DNA of 64,000 nucleotides from Fen-1058 sp964398185 (GTDB taxonomy: Bacteria; Chloroflexota; Anaerolineae; Fen-1058): positions 1 through 64,000 of the forward strand of contig CAYNML010000011.1 in assembly GCA_964398185.1 (NCBI GenBank), given 5' to 3'. This document shows positions 41,726 to 51,914 of the stretch, in pieces; positions within the stretch are counted from its first letter, which is position 1, and every line of letters starts with the position of its first letter. The notes beneath the pieces are model-generated. The model was not told the DNA's origin. It searched no databases and saw only the letters and a list, made by a program, of their open reading frames with translations. Position numbers and translations under genes: made by a program.

Positions 41726-42671
41726 GTTTCCGCCGTCGGTACCAATCGCGCGCGATCGGCCAGTAGATCCACACCAGCAGCAAGGCGGGGAGCAGGGCAA
41801 CGATATTCCAACCCAGCGGCCCAACGAGCCAGACCAGGTAGCCGGTGAATCCGAAGATATACGCCCAACCCGGCACCGCCATGCACAGCAGCAGAATGGT
41901 GCTGTAATACGGCATGTACGTAATCGCCAGGCAGGCCGTTGCCGTCAATGCGATGAGGCGCTGCTGCCGCGTCAGCGGCACGAGCAAAGCCGGAATAAAC
42001 AACGGCAGTGCGATCAACCCGATCGAGGCATTCCAGTTATCGTAGTGCCGATCGCCCACGAAATTGCTGAGCGCCTGCCAGTACCACCACGGCCACGGCC
42101 CCCAGACGATCACCGTCGCGATCAACGTCGCCACCATCGCCGCCGCGGCTTTCCATTTTTCACAGCCCAGCCACCACCACAACGCCGCCACCGGAATGAG
42201 GCTGGCTTGCGGCTTGAAGGTGGCCATCATCAAGGCGACCCACATCAGCAGCCACGTCCGGTTTTGCAGCGCATAATAGCCCAGCACCAGCCCCAGCGCC
42301 GCCCAGCCTTCCAGCTGTCCCCACCAGAGAATCCACGCCATGTGCGAGGAGAGGATCACCAGGGTGGGGCGTCCGCCGAAGAGATACGCCGCCCAAATCG
42401 TCGCGCCCAGCGTGAAGGCCATGAAAGCCAGATAACCCCAACGGCCCGGCATGGTCACGAACGGCGCCATGAACCAATTCTGCCACAGCGGGTTCAACGT
42501 CCACGTGCGCTCCGGTACTTCGGCGATCCGTTCGGGGTGAATGACCATGTCGGTGTAGGCGCGCTTGTAGTCATCACCCGGGCCGATGAAGGCGTACACC
42601 GACCACAGGCCGATAGCCACGATGATGGCGATCATGAGTTCGCGCCGTGAACGGCGTACGGTGAGTTCCAT
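41715..42671 (-). CDS. DUF2029-like membrane protein, short form
   Basis: The 318-residue protein has about nine helices. Outer loop 1 contains GPGDDYKRAYTDMVIHPERI; later segments are LSSHMAWILWWGQLEGWAAL and MMATFKPQASLIPVAALWWW. The order resembles GT87-type membrane proteins, but the sequence is shorter than usual (about 400). ATG 42671; 33 bases follow the upstream stop. Confidence 0.7.
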   Translation of the reverse strand: MELTVRRSRRELMIAIIVAIGLWSVYAFIGPGDDYKRAYTDMVIHPERIAEVPERTWTLNPLWQNWFMAPFVTMPGRWGYLAFMAFTLGATIWAAYLFGGRPTLVILSSHMAWILWWGQLEGWAALGLVLGYYALQNRTWLLMWVALMMATFKPQASLIPVAALWWWLGCEKWKAAAAMVATLIATVIVWGPWPWWYWQALSNFVGDRHYDNWNASIGLIALPLFIPALLVPLTRQQRLIALTATACLAITYMPYYSTILLLCMAVPGWAYIFGFTGYLVWLVGPLGWNIVALLPALLLVWIYWPIARDWYRRRKHEH

Positions 42672-42704
42672 AAGCGCACCGCCTTACAGTGAATCGATCA
42701 AGTA

Positions 42705-43778
42705 TCAGCGCCGCAGCCGTCTGACTTGTCGCCACACGAAATCACCAACGGCGATGGTGTCGTGATCGGCGCACGGCTCGGGAGAAACAATCGCTAACGC
42801 CAACGCCAGGCCGAACATGCTCAAATGATACAGTGAAATCATCGGATTGATGAAGTCGTAGATGTTCGGAATTGGATAAGCGGGCGGCGCCAGCGCCATG
42901 CTGGCCAACCCCGCCGAAAAGAGAATTACGATCGGAATCGCCACCCGCGCACGGACAGCGCACAACGCCAGAAAGATCGGGATGCCCGGCATCGCATACA
43001 GCGCGAGGATGCCGCCCAGCAAGCCGCCCAACTGCCAGTATTTCCAACGCCGGGCCAGCACCACGCCCACCGCGACAACCGCGGCGAACACCGGCCCGAA
43101 CTTGCCCAGCAACGATTGCGACGCTTCCGATTGCGAACGCGGCGGATCGGCCATCAGGTGGCGTACCCACTCAGGCCATAACGGCGCGAACAGCAGACCA
43201 TATACCACCACGGCGATCAGCGCACCCTTCCAATCGTGCCGCAAGAGCACGTACAGGCCCACGATAAAAATCCCCGCTTGCGGTTTGATCATCAGCAAAC
43301 CGTAGGCGATGACGCGCAGCAGCAGTCCGCCACGCTTTTCCCGCCGCGCATCTGCCGCAAACAATAGTAGCAAGCCGCCGCCGATAATCAACATATCGAT
43401 GTTCCCGGCGGCGATCAAATACAGCAGAATATTCGTGCCGAACCATGCCAACCCGACCCACGTCTTCTGATAGAACGCCGTTGCCATCAGCAAGGCGCCA
43501 CCGATGGTCAGTAGAATCTTCGGGGTGATGAACAACATCGGCCACAGGAACAGCACGGTATGCGGCGGATTGTAGTAATCATGCAGATTGACAGCGGGTG
43601 ACCACGGATTCACGCCGACCAGAATCGCACGCACACCGGACAGGATCGCTTCAAAATCAAAAGTACTCGTAAAGAAGATCGAAACAGCCGCCGTCATGAA
43701 CGTCAGGCCGCTGAGAAATCCCAGCAAGGCCCGCGCGCCGCTCGAGACTGGCCGCGCCCGCATTGGCAAGGTAGTCAT
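42705..43778 (-). CDS. DUF2029/GT87-like membrane protein
   Basis: The 357-residue protein has about nine helices. The outer loop carries VNPWSPAVNLHDYYNPPHTV and the inner part AYGLLMIKPQAGIFIVGLYV, both typical of GT87-like mannosyltransferase proteins. The start ATG 43778 has GTGGAGC upstream and overlaps the stop of 43775-45121. Confidence 0.75.
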   Translation of the reverse strand: MTTLPMRARPVSSGARALLGFLSGLTFMTAAVSIFFTSTFDFEAILSGVRAILVGVNPWSPAVNLHDYYNPPHTVLFLWPMLFITPKILLTIGGALLMATAFYQKTWVGLAWFGTNILLYLIAAGNIDMLIIGGGLLLLFAADARREKRGGLLLRVIAYGLLMIKPQAGIFIVGLYVLLRHDWKGALIAVVVYGLLFAPLWPEWVRHLMADPPRSQSEASQSLLGKFGPVFAAVVAVGVVLARRWKYWQLGGLLGGILALYAMPGIPIFLALCAVRARVAIPIVILFSAGLASMALAPPAYPIPNIYDFINPMISLYHLSMFGLALALAIVSPEPCADHDTIAVGDFVWRQVRRLRR

Positions 43779-45121
43779 GCTTGCTCCACGCGAGCTGGTG
43801 TCTGCGATCGCATCCGGTGGATCGCTTGCCACACGGAATGCAACTGCGTCAGCAGAAACACGTACAGCACCGGTTCCAGGAAAAACTTGTATCGCATATT
43901 CTCGCCCATCTCAAAACCCACCGACAAAACCAGAAGGGCGGCCGCCGGTAACAACAGTGCTAGGCCCTGCCGCAGATGGCCGCGCCCATCGTAGCGCAGC
44001 CACCACACGGTGGCCAACAACACCGCCAGCAACAACAGCCCGCCCGAGAACAACGTGTTGTACAGCCCGCGCCACGGCAATTGATCGGCGATAACGTGCG
44101 GCGTGGTGAATTGCGCCGATGGCCGCAGGTAGTTGACGAAGTTGGAGAAGTAGGCAAACAGCGTATCCCCGATCGGTTTACTCAGCCACCGCGGCCAACA
44201 AGTGTTGAGCAACATCTGATGCCGTTTCAAGAAGAACATGGTGTTGAAGTTCTCTACGCCGAGCACCTTCACCGGGTTAGTCAACACGCCCACGTTGGCG
44301 GGCGGCGGCAGCGGTTCACCGACATCGGGAAAGCGATCGAGATAGTCGCCCAGGCCGTGATAGCAGTTCAAGCCCGCAAACGACGACGTGTACGTGACGC
44401 CAAACAACGTCGCCTGCTTCAACGTGTAAAATCCCATCACCGCGCCGACAATGGCCGCGAACATCGCCACTTTACGCCACGGCACGCGCAGCAGCCACAG
44501 CACGATCACATACAATAGCAGGAACGGCCACTGCACCAGCGCACGCGTCAAGTAAAGCAGCACCACCGAGCTCGCTAGTGGCACGATCGAACCGCCACGC
44601 TTCGCCAACTTCCACAACGCGTAATACGACCACGCGATCAGGAACGAGAACAGCACCGTGCTCTCCAAAAACGTCGCGTAAAAGATCGCCGCCGGGTGCA
44701 GCAAAAACCCGATCGAGCCGACCACGCCCCACCGGACATTGATCGCTTGCACGAGCCAGTGGCACAGCAGCGCGCCCAAGCCCGCATAGACAAAGGCCCA
44801 CACTAAGTACAGCGCACGATCGACGTTGACCACCAGTGCGCGCGCCTCGACCGTGGGCCACAACTGCGTCAGCGCCGCACGGATCGCGTCGAGCAGCGGC
44901 GGCTGCACGTGCAGATACCACAACGACGCCAGCGGCTCGGCACGCAGATCGGTCACCGAGACGGTCTGCATCATATCTTCCGACGACCAGCGTTGAAAAT
45001 ACACGCCGTCGATCGCCTGCGGCTGCATGAGCCATTCAAGGCACAGGATGAACACCAGTCCGCCGACAAACACAGCTGGTGCCGGATTCTGTTTCAGGGC
45101 TTGCCAGATTCTGCGAATCAT
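43775..45121 (-). CDS. GT-C membrane glycosyltransferase-like protein, intact paralogue
   Basis: The 448-residue protein has about ten helices. The outer loop includes YFQRWSSEDMMQTVSVTDLR and LWYLHVQPPLLDAIRAAL; H-x-Q-P-P is a recurring motif of GT39-related proteins. It is closely similar along the whole length to the frameshifted copy at 46593-47937, sharing SFAGLNCYHGLGDYLDR and GFEMGENMRYKFFLEP. The copy here is uninterrupted. A dispersed repeat lies just upstream. Confidence 0.8.
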   Translation of the reverse strand: MIRRIWQALKQNPAPAVFVGGLVFILCLEWLMQPQAIDGVYFQRWSSEDMMQTVSVTDLRAEPLASLWYLHVQPPLLDAIRAALTQLWPTVEARALVVNVDRALYLVWAFVYAGLGALLCHWLVQAINVRWGVVGSIGFLLHPAAIFYATFLESTVLFSFLIAWSYYALWKLAKRGGSIVPLASSVVLLYLTRALVQWPFLLLYVIVLWLLRVPWRKVAMFAAIVGAVMGFYTLKQATLFGVTYTSSFAGLNCYHGLGDYLDRFPDVGEPLPPPANVGVLTNPVKVLGVENFNTMFFLKRHQMLLNTCWPRWLSKPIGDTLFAYFSNFVNYLRPSAQFTTPHVIADQLPWRGLYNTLFSGGLLLLAVLLATVWWLRYDGRGHLRQGLALLLPAAALLVLSVGFEMGENMRYKFFLEPVLYVFLLTQLHSVWQAIHRMRSQTPARVEQA

Positions 45122-45238
45122 ACTCGGTCAGTTCAAGGCACGGCGCGCCGCGTGCGCAACCGCCACCCCATTAGGGTTTGTCAAAGAATAAGTTGTTCAT
45201 TTGCGATGATCAAGCCGTTACAGCGCACGCCATGCCAA

Positions 45239-45372
45239 GTCATTCCCGCGCGTTTTCGCCTAGCGCGCTCCCGCCGCATAGCGGCGGACAGAGCGTGGCG
45301 GGAATCCACGGGACATCAGCGTGATTTGCCTAGCGCCAAGCTGGATGCCCGATCAAAGCATTCGGGCATGAC
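45239..45372. repeat. TCATTCCCGCG...CGGGCATGAC composite dispersed repeat, copy 2
   Basis: It shares opening GTCATTCCCGCG, inner GCGGGAATCCA, CTGGATGCCCGA and closing TCGGGCATGAC with copies at 15908 and 61006. The middle differs and has its own palindrome (CCGCCGCATAGCGGCGG). It supplies the last codons of the hypothetical gene 45330-45725. Confidence 0.7.
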
Positions 45373-45725
45373 GTGCGAATCGACCAAGTTATTTCTTGAC
45401 AAATCCTTAAGCTCAGCAAGGTCAGTAAACCCGCTACCGGCAGGGCCGCGCCCACCGCTCCGATCGAGTAGTAGAGCTGTTCGAGAACTGGTGTTGGCAA
45501 AATGATCGCAAACAACGCCAGATAGCAGCATTTCCAGTCAAACCCTACTGGTATCAAGAGTGCCACCAAATACAGGCATACATATCCGATTGCCACCAGC
45601 GCCAGGAAACGAAGCAGACTAATCATTTCGAGACGCTCAGCACTCGGACGCCGCGCCTGCTTGGTAAGCCAGTTGCGGTAGTCCTGTTGGCTTTTATCTA
45701 ATTCTGATTGCAGCCAGGTGGGCAT
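45330..45725 (-). CDS. Hypothetical membrane protein, C-terminus formed by a repeat
   Basis: The 131-residue protein has an N-terminal charged helix (WLQSELDKSQQDYRNWLTKQ) and two or three hydrophobic helices (about 35-60, 64-80, 90-106). The last residues (about CPNALIGHPAWR) are encoded by the dispersed repeat at 45239-45372, so the original end was probably lost by insertion or the gene is decayed. No family recognised. Confidence 0.5.
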   Translation of the reverse strand: MPTWLQSELDKSQQDYRNWLTKQARRPSAERLEMISLLRFLALVAIGYVCLYLVALLIPVGFDWKCCYLALFAIILPTPVLEQLYYSIGAVGAALPVAGLLTLLSLRICQEITWSIRTSCPNALIGHPAWR

Positions 45726-45764
45726 GTCATCGCTCCATTCTAAAGAATCAATTCTCCCTTCGGC

Positions 45765-46544
45765 TTAACTCACCCGCCGGTAGCGCTCTCGGAACGACAC
45801 AAACTGCCGGCTGCGATAGAGGCCGGCGCGGTGCAGGCGATACCGCGCCACCAGCCACAGGATGCTGAAGCCATAGCGTGAGCTGGCCAGCAGACCCGCC
45901 GACGACGCTTCAGGAAAATACCGCACCGGCACTGGAATCTCTTTGATGCGATAACCCGCCTCGACCACTTGCGCCACAATGTCTTGATCGAAGATGAAGT
46001 TGTCGGAATTGGCGCGAAAATTAATGCTTTCCAGCACTTCGCGCCGGTAGGCGCGATACCCGGTGTGGAACTCGGACAGGTGCAGCCCGAACGCGCGATT
46101 CTCCACGCCAGTCAGAAACTTGTTAGCCAGATACTTCCACCACGGCATGCCCTGCCGGTACGCCGAGACGCCCATCATGCGCGACCCGAAAACCACGTCG
46201 GCCTCATCCTGCTCGATCGGCCTGATCATCTCCGGCAGTAGGCGCGGATCGTACTGGTAGTCCGGATGCACCATCACGATGATGGTTGCCCCGGCGCGCA
46301 GCGCCTCGGTATAGCAGGTCTTTTGATTGCCGCCATAGCCGAAGTTGCGCGAATGGACAAAGACCGTCAGCCCCAGCTCGCGCGCCACCCGCACCGTTTC
46401 GTCGCGACTGGCGTCGTCCACCAGGATGATCTCGCCAATGTCGCCGCGCGGCAGATCGTCATACGTGATCTTCAACGTCTTGGCGGCATTGTACGCCGGC
46501 ATCACGACGACAACTTTGCGCGGCAGGGTGAGTGAAAAGAGCAT
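45765..46544 (-). CDS. GT2 family glycosyltransferase
   Basis: The 259-residue protein has a GT-A fold: VVVVMPAYNAAKTLKITYDD, nucleotide-binding D in EIILVDDASRDET, the metal-binding region in VMVHPDYQYDPRLLPEM (modified DxD), and FHTGYRAYRREVLESINF. It resembles polyprenyl-phosphate sugar synthases that load a nucleotide sugar onto undecaprenyl phosphate. ATG 46544 has CAGGAG upstream; the reading frame extends to 46577 without support. It could provide donor for the surrounding GT-C enzymes. Confidence 0.88.
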   Translation of the reverse strand: MLFSLTLPRKVVVVMPAYNAAKTLKITYDDLPRGDIGEIILVDDASRDETVRVARELGLTVFVHSRNFGYGGNQKTCYTEALRAGATIIVMVHPDYQYDPRLLPEMIRPIEQDEADVVFGSRMMGVSAYRQGMPWWKYLANKFLTGVENRAFGLHLSEFHTGYRAYRREVLESINFRANSDNFIFDQDIVAQVVEAGYRIKEIPVPVRYFPEASSAGLLASSRYGFSILWLVARYRLHRAGLYRSRQFVSFRERYRRVS

Positions 46545-46592
46545 CGCGTGGCTCCTGTGCGCCGTGCTGAGCCGCACAGCGCAGCCTCATCG

Positions 46593-47937
46593 TCATGCTT
46601 CGGTCGCACGCGCCTGACGCCGCAGATGCGTGTCATGGATCGTTTGCCAGACGGCCCGCAGCTGCGACAGCAGGAACACATACAGCATCGGTTCCAAAAA
46701 GAACTTGTAGCGCATATTCTCGCCCATCTCAAAACCCACCGACAGCGCCAGCAGCGCGGCGGCGGGCAGCAACAAAGCCAGACCTCGGCGAAGTTCCACG
46801 GCCATCATGACGCAGCCACCACAGCGCTGCCGCGCCTGACAACAGCACCAGCGGCAGACCCGAGAACACCGCATTGTACAGACCGCGCCACGGCAGCTGA
46901 TCGGCGATGACGTGCGGCGTGGTGAATTGCGCCGACGGCTTGAGATAATTGACAAAGTTCACCAGATAGGCTGCCGCCGTCTCGCCCAACGGTTTGCTCA
47001 ACCAGCGCGGCAGACAACCGGCCAGCAGCAATTGATGCTGCCTGAGATACCACATCGTGTTGAAGTTGTCCACACCCGACACCTTGGCCGGATTTGTCAA
47101 CACCCCCGCGTTGGCTGGCGGCGGCCGCGGCTCACCGACTTCAGGATAGCGATCGAGATAGTCGCCCAGGCCGTGATAGCAATTCAGGCCCGCAAACGAC
47201 GAGGTGTACGTGATGTCGAACAGCGTCACTTGCTTCAACGTATACAGGCCCATCACCGCTCCGACAAGCGCCACGAATACGGCCGTCTTGCGCCACGGCA
47301 CGCGCAGCAACCACAACACGATCACATACAACAGCAGGAACGGCCATTGCACCAGTGCGCGCGTCAAATACAGCAGCACCACCGCGATCGCCAGGGGCGC
47401 GATCGATCCGCTGCATTGCGCGATCTTCCAGAGCGCATAATACGACCACGTGATCAGGAACGAAAACAACAGTGTGCTTTCCAGAAACGTCGCATAAAAG
47501 ATGGCCGCCGGGTGCAGCAAAAACCCGATCGATCCCACGACGCCCCAGCGGACATTGATCATCTGCGTCAGCCAGTGACACAGCAGCGCCCCCAGCCCCG
47601 CATAGATCACCGCCCCCACCACATATAGTCCACGATCGACGTTGACCACCAGCGCGCGCGCATCAGCCGTTGGCCACAACTGTGCCAGTGCTGCGCGGAG
47701 GGCGTCCAGCAGCGGCGGCTGCACGTGCAGGTAATACAGCGACGCCAGCGGCTCGGCGCGCAGATCGACCACCGAGACCGTCTGCATCATGTCTTCCGAC
47801 GACCAGCGTTGGAAGTAAACGCCGTCCAGCGCCTGCGGCTGCATCACCCACAGCAGGCCCAGCATGAAGACCAGGCCCAGCACGAAGATCGCCGCAGACG
47901 GATGGCGGGCGAGCTTACGTTGCGCTGCGCGAAACAT
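46593..47937 (-). pseudogene. Frameshifted paralogue of the 43775-45121 glycosyltransferase-like gene
   Basis: From ATG 47937 the frame matches the paralogue through LRAEPLASLYYLHVQPPLLD, SFAGLNCYHGLGDYLDR and ALWWLRHDGRG, then diverges near 46800. The missing tail (LRRGLALLLPAAALLALSVG, GENMRYKFFLEPMLYVFLLS) appears at once in another minus frame ending at 46593. A one-base insertion or two-base deletion at about 46798 explains it. It may be a real pseudogene or an assembly error. Its start overlaps the 47915 gene end by 23 bases. Confidence 0.8.
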
Positions 47938-49018
47938 GGCTTGCCTGCTTAGCCTGGGGCTGCCGCACCAGCCGCCATATCAATCCCAGCCACACTATCA
48001 CGGGAAAGAGCAGATCGAGTTGATTCCACGCTTGATCGGCTGACGTAAACCGCAGCAGCGGCGTCAGCGAAGCCAGATAGGCCAGTGCGCCCCAGCGCCC
48101 CGATCGATCGAGCAGCGCGCCCCAGCCCAGGCACATGGTCACCAACACCTGCGGGTTTGTCAAATAAGGTGACAGCAAGTTGCTGCTCACCGCGGCCAAC
48201 CCCAGACCGCCCCGATCCACACCAGTGCGACGGATCCCCCAGGTAGTGCTGGCAGCCACGCCCAGCCAGAGCGCGACATTCGTGCCATGCGGCAGATTAG
48301 CCGCCACTTGATAGAGCGCAAAGTTTTGCCACTGTTGCGCATAGGCCGTGGGCGCGCTCAGCAATCGTGTCAGCCAATCAGCGCCCATCCACCACGAAGT
48401 CACTCCGGCGACGATCACCACCGGCAAGATGATTTGGAGCCAGTCGGTCTTTGACCAGTGCCGCCGCGAAACAAGCAGCACCCAGACCATGATGATCCAG
48501 GTTTCTTGTGGCTTGACCAGCATCAACAGCAACCCGCTTGCCAGCCACCACGCGCGACGCTGTTGCACCGCGCGATAGGCCACCACGGCGCCTGCCAGCG
48601 CAAACACCTCGATCTGCCCCAGCCAGACGACGGCCAGCAGCGGCAGGGAGATTGCGGCCAGTGGAAACGAGAACTTGAAGCGCGCATAATCGCGCATTGC
48701 CCGGAACATCACTACCAGCGTCACGGCCAGCAGCAGGCCGCGCGCAAAATCAACTTCAAGCCAGCTCAGTGGCGCCAGCATGATTAACGCCCACGGCGGG
48801 TTAAGGTAGCCGGGCGAGGTCGCGTACGAGAAGCGGCCAGCGGCTAAATCCTGCGCAGCCGGGTAATACACGCCGTGAAAATCGTAAGCGGGCGGCAGAA
48901 TCTGGCTGAAGATCGCCGCGCTGCCGATAATCGCCGCGCCCACGCCCAGCCCTGTGACGATCAGTCGCCAGTGGAAGTGTGCAGTCGCTTTCGTGGAAGC
49001 CGGGGCGAGTTCGGTCAT
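47915..49018 (-). CDS. GT87/DUF2029-like membrane protein
   Basis: The 367-residue protein has about nine helices. Outer loop 1 contains AYDFHGVYYPAAQDLAAGRF and the conserved YLNPPWALIMLAPLSWL; SGLLLMLVKPQETWIIMVWV lies in the middle. The pattern matches the GT87 mannosyltransferase-like family well. The ATG overlaps the next stop by four bases. Confidence 0.78.
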   Translation of the reverse strand: MTELAPASTKATAHFHWRLIVTGLGVGAAIIGSAAIFSQILPPAYDFHGVYYPAAQDLAAGRFSYATSPGYLNPPWALIMLAPLSWLEVDFARGLLLAVTLVVMFRAMRDYARFKFSFPLAAISLPLLAVVWLGQIEVFALAGAVVAYRAVQQRRAWWLASGLLLMLVKPQETWIIMVWVLLVSRRHWSKTDWLQIILPVVIVAGVTSWWMGADWLTRLLSAPTAYAQQWQNFALYQVAANLPHGTNVALWLGVAASTTWGIRRTGVDRGGLGLAAVSSNLLSPYLTNPQVLVTMCLGWGALLDRSGRWGALAYLASLTPLLRFTSADQAWNQLDLLFPVIVWLGLIWRLVRQPQAKQASHVSRSAT

Positions 49019-50466
49019 GCGCCGCTCCGCTTTGTATAGATCACCGTGTGATCATCTTCGTAGGCCAGCTGCCACCGATCGGACTGCGCCAGCCACACGG
49101 CCAGCGGTGCGCCCTTCTCGATCACAATCAGGCGCACATCCCGGCGCTCGAACACCTCCTCAAATCCCGGCGCTGTGCTGACAATCGATCCATACTCGCG
49201 CAGAAACACATCGTCATACAAGTCAGTGCGGCCATCGACATAGATCGGATAATCCGGCCACAAGCGCCACAGCAGGTAGCCGCCCAGGTTGTACCCGTTG
49301 AACATCGTGCCGTTTGGCTGATGCTGTGTAATCCAGTCCGCTGCTTTGATCGGCAATGCTGCTTGTAGAGCAGGTTGTTGCACCGCCGGGGCGAGCGGGA
49401 TCGCAATCTTCAGGATCGCCGCCGCGCCCACCACGATCAGGATCAACAGATTCATCACCGGCTGCCCGCGCGAGAGCTGCCGCTGGCCCCAGCGCGATTT
49501 CTCCCACAACGCCGCGGCATGTCGGCTCAAGATCGGGGCGCAGACCAGCGCAAACAGGCCGATGTTGCGCCGCGCCAAAAACGAGATGTACGCAAACACG
49601 ACCAGCGTGATGGCATCGGTCACGTCGAGACGGCGTCCCGACCAGCCGATGATCACCAGTGTGAGCAGCAGCATCCAGCTGAACGGCTGCTGGAACAGCT
49701 GATGAAAGTTCGGCGAAGCCCATTCGTCGATGGAGGCTTGCAGCGTTTGGATTCCGACGGTCTTCAACGGCAGCAGGATCGCATTGATCGTGTGCGGATT
49801 GATCAGCAGCACCACACCGGAGATCACACTGATCAACAGCACTTTGCGCAGCCGCCGCCACGCGACGATCTCGCGGCCCGCCACGTGGAACAGATTGCTC
49901 AGTCCCTCGCCGACGATGAACGTTCCCAGCAGCATGAAGCCCGCGATGTACCCGCCGTGCGTGTTGACCCATATGATAAACAGCAACGGAATAATCCACA
50001 ACCGATCGATCTGCTTCCATTTATAGAGGAACAGCAGATAAGCCACCACCGCCGTCAGCAGGTACGTGATCAAATGCGGGCGCGCCGTCCACACCGGCCC
50101 GGAGACCACCGCCGCCAACAGTACGATCAGCGCGCGCAGAAAGATCGGCCCGTCCAGCTGCTTCCACACAAAGAACAGCGCCAGCGTGACCAGCGCCGCC
50201 ACCAGCAGTGACAAACCGGCCAGTCCCGCCGCTTGATAGATCGCATACCACGCGACTTGCGCCAGCCAGTAAATATCCACCCAGGGGCGGCCCAGCATCG
50301 TGGAGGAAAACGGATCGGTCGTGGGCACCGTGCGCGTCTGCACGATGAACCGTCCGGCGGCCAGGTGCCAGTACAGATCGGTATCCACCACGGCGCGCAC
50401 CGCCATGGCAAAGATCGCCATGAAGGTGAGCAGCGTCAACGTGGTGCGTAAATCGAGGCGTCGCAT
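49015..50466 (-). CDS. GT-C-like membrane protein, tandem copy 1
   Basis: The 483-residue protein has about ten helices. The characteristic first outer loop is VDTDLYWHLAAGRFIVQTRT followed by DPFSSTMLGRPWVDIYWLAQ; FIIWVNTHGGYIAGFMLLGT follows mid-protein. A C-terminal extracytoplasmic segment includes YNLGGYLLWRLWPDYPIYVD and GRTDLYDD. These features are frequent in GT-C families of Chloroflexota with unknown substrate. The neighbour 50466-51914 aligns over the full length, so this pair arose by tandem duplication. Confidence 0.78.
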   Translation of the reverse strand: MRRLDLRTTLTLLTFMAIFAMAVRAVVDTDLYWHLAAGRFIVQTRTVPTTDPFSSTMLGRPWVDIYWLAQVAWYAIYQAAGLAGLSLLVAALVTLALFFVWKQLDGPIFLRALIVLLAAVVSGPVWTARPHLITYLLTAVVAYLLFLYKWKQIDRLWIIPLLFIIWVNTHGGYIAGFMLLGTFIVGEGLSNLFHVAGREIVAWRRLRKVLLISVISGVVLLINPHTINAILLPLKTVGIQTLQASIDEWASPNFHQLFQQPFSWMLLLTLVIIGWSGRRLDVTDAITLVVFAYISFLARRNIGLFALVCAPILSRHAAALWEKSRWGQRQLSRGQPVMNLLILIVVGAAAILKIAIPLAPAVQQPALQAALPIKAADWITQHQPNGTMFNGYNLGGYLLWRLWPDYPIYVDGRTDLYDDVFLREYGSIVSTAPGFEEVFERRDVRLIVIEKGAPLAVWLAQSDRWQLAYEDDHTVIYTKRSGA

Positions 50467-51914
50467 TAACCTGTCACTCGCCGATAGATCACGGCCAACT
50501 CATCCCGATAAGCTTCGCGCCACCCGGCATGCCGCGCCAGAAAATGATCGAGCACACTGCCCGACTCAATCAACACCAGCTGCGCGCCCGTGTTCGCCAG
50601 CCGCCGATCGTAATCGGGGCTCACCAACGTGATCGCCAGGAAGTTCCGCAAGAACGCATCATCGTACACATCGGTGCGGCCATCGACATACACGGGATAC
50701 GCCGCGCCCAGCCGCCATAACAGATAGCCGCCCCAGTTGTACGAGTTGAACAGCGGCCCGCGCGGTTTATTCTGATCGATCCAGTTCGCAGCCGCCACCG
50801 GCAGCGCTTGCGCCTCAGCCTTCGACTGGGCCGCCGGGCTGAGGGTGACGATCGTGTAGAGGATAACCGCCACCGCGATAACGCCCAGCAGCACCGCGTT
50901 CACGATCGGCTTACCTCTCGACAAAGAACGCTGCCCCCACCGCGATCGCTCGATCATGGCGCTGACGTGCCGGCTCAGAATCGGCGCGCAGACCAACGCA
51001 AACAACCCGATGTTGCGCTGCGCTAAAAACGTGAGGTAGGCAAACAGCGCCAGCGTCACCGCGTCAGTCAGGTCCAGTCGTCGCCGCGAAAAACCGATGG
51101 CCGCCAGCGTCAACAGCAGCAGCCACAACATCGGCTGCAATGACGGCTGATGAAAATTCGGCGAAGCCCACTCTTGAATGAAGTCCTGCAGCACACCGAT
51201 GTTGACTGTTTTGAAGGGCAATTGCAGCGCAGCGACGGTGTACGGATTGAGCAGTAAAACCGCGCCAGACATCAGCGTGACGATCACGACCTTGATCAAT
51301 CTGCGCCACGCTACGATCTCAACGCCCGACAGCTGCAATAGATTGCTGAGCGCTTCCCCGGCGATGAACGCCCCCAGCAGCATGAACCCGGCGATGTAGC
51401 CGCCGTGCAGGTTCACCCACAGCACAAAAATCACCGGCAGCCACCACAACCGATCGATCTGCCGCCATTTATAGAGAAACAAGAGGTACCCCAGCACGGC
51501 AACAAACACAAACGTCGCCATCTGCGACCGCGGCGTCAGATTGGGACTGGCCGTCGTCGCGGCCAGCAAGATGATTGCCGCGCGCAAGAACACTCCGCCG
51601 GACATCTGCTTCCAGACGAAGGCGAACGCCGCCACGGCCAGTAGTCCTACTCCCAGCGCCAGTCCGCCCAGTCCCGCCAGCTGATAGACGCCATACAAGA
51701 TCACTTGCGACAGCCAGTGCACATCCACCCACGGCGCGCCGCGCATCGTCCACGAAAACGGATCGCTCATGGGAATGGCGCGGGTGGCGGCCATGAAGCG
51801 GCCGGTGGCCAGATGCCAGTACATGTCGGTGTCGGCGGGCGTGCGGAGGGCAAGGGCGAAAACGCCGAGGAAGGCCAGCGCAGTAACCAGGCGGGGAAGG
51901 GTGAGTGCTTTCAT
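50466..51914 (-). CDS. GT-C-like membrane protein, tandem copy 2
   Basis: The 482-residue protein parallels 49015-50466 from end to end: PADTDMYWHLATGRFMAATR, DPFSWTMRGAPWVDVHWLSQ, VLWVNLHGGYIAGFMLLGAF and YNWGGYLLWRLGAAYPVYVD. The stop overlaps the start of the first copy (TAATG). The conserved W-H-L and GRTDxYDD elements suggest both copies remain under selection. Confidence 0.78.
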   Translation of the reverse strand: MKALTLPRLVTALAFLGVFALALRTPADTDMYWHLATGRFMAATRAIPMSDPFSWTMRGAPWVDVHWLSQVILYGVYQLAGLGGLALGVGLLAVAAFAFVWKQMSGGVFLRAAIILLAATTASPNLTPRSQMATFVFVAVLGYLLFLYKWRQIDRLWWLPVIFVLWVNLHGGYIAGFMLLGAFIAGEALSNLLQLSGVEIVAWRRLIKVVIVTLMSGAVLLLNPYTVAALQLPFKTVNIGVLQDFIQEWASPNFHQPSLQPMLWLLLLTLAAIGFSRRRLDLTDAVTLALFAYLTFLAQRNIGLFALVCAPILSRHVSAMIERSRWGQRSLSRGKPIVNAVLLGVIAVAVILYTIVTLSPAAQSKAEAQALPVAAANWIDQNKPRGPLFNSYNWGGYLLWRLGAAYPVYVDGRTDVYDDAFLRNFLAITLVSPDYDRRLANTGAQLVLIESGSVLDHFLARHAGWREAYRDELAVIYRRVTG

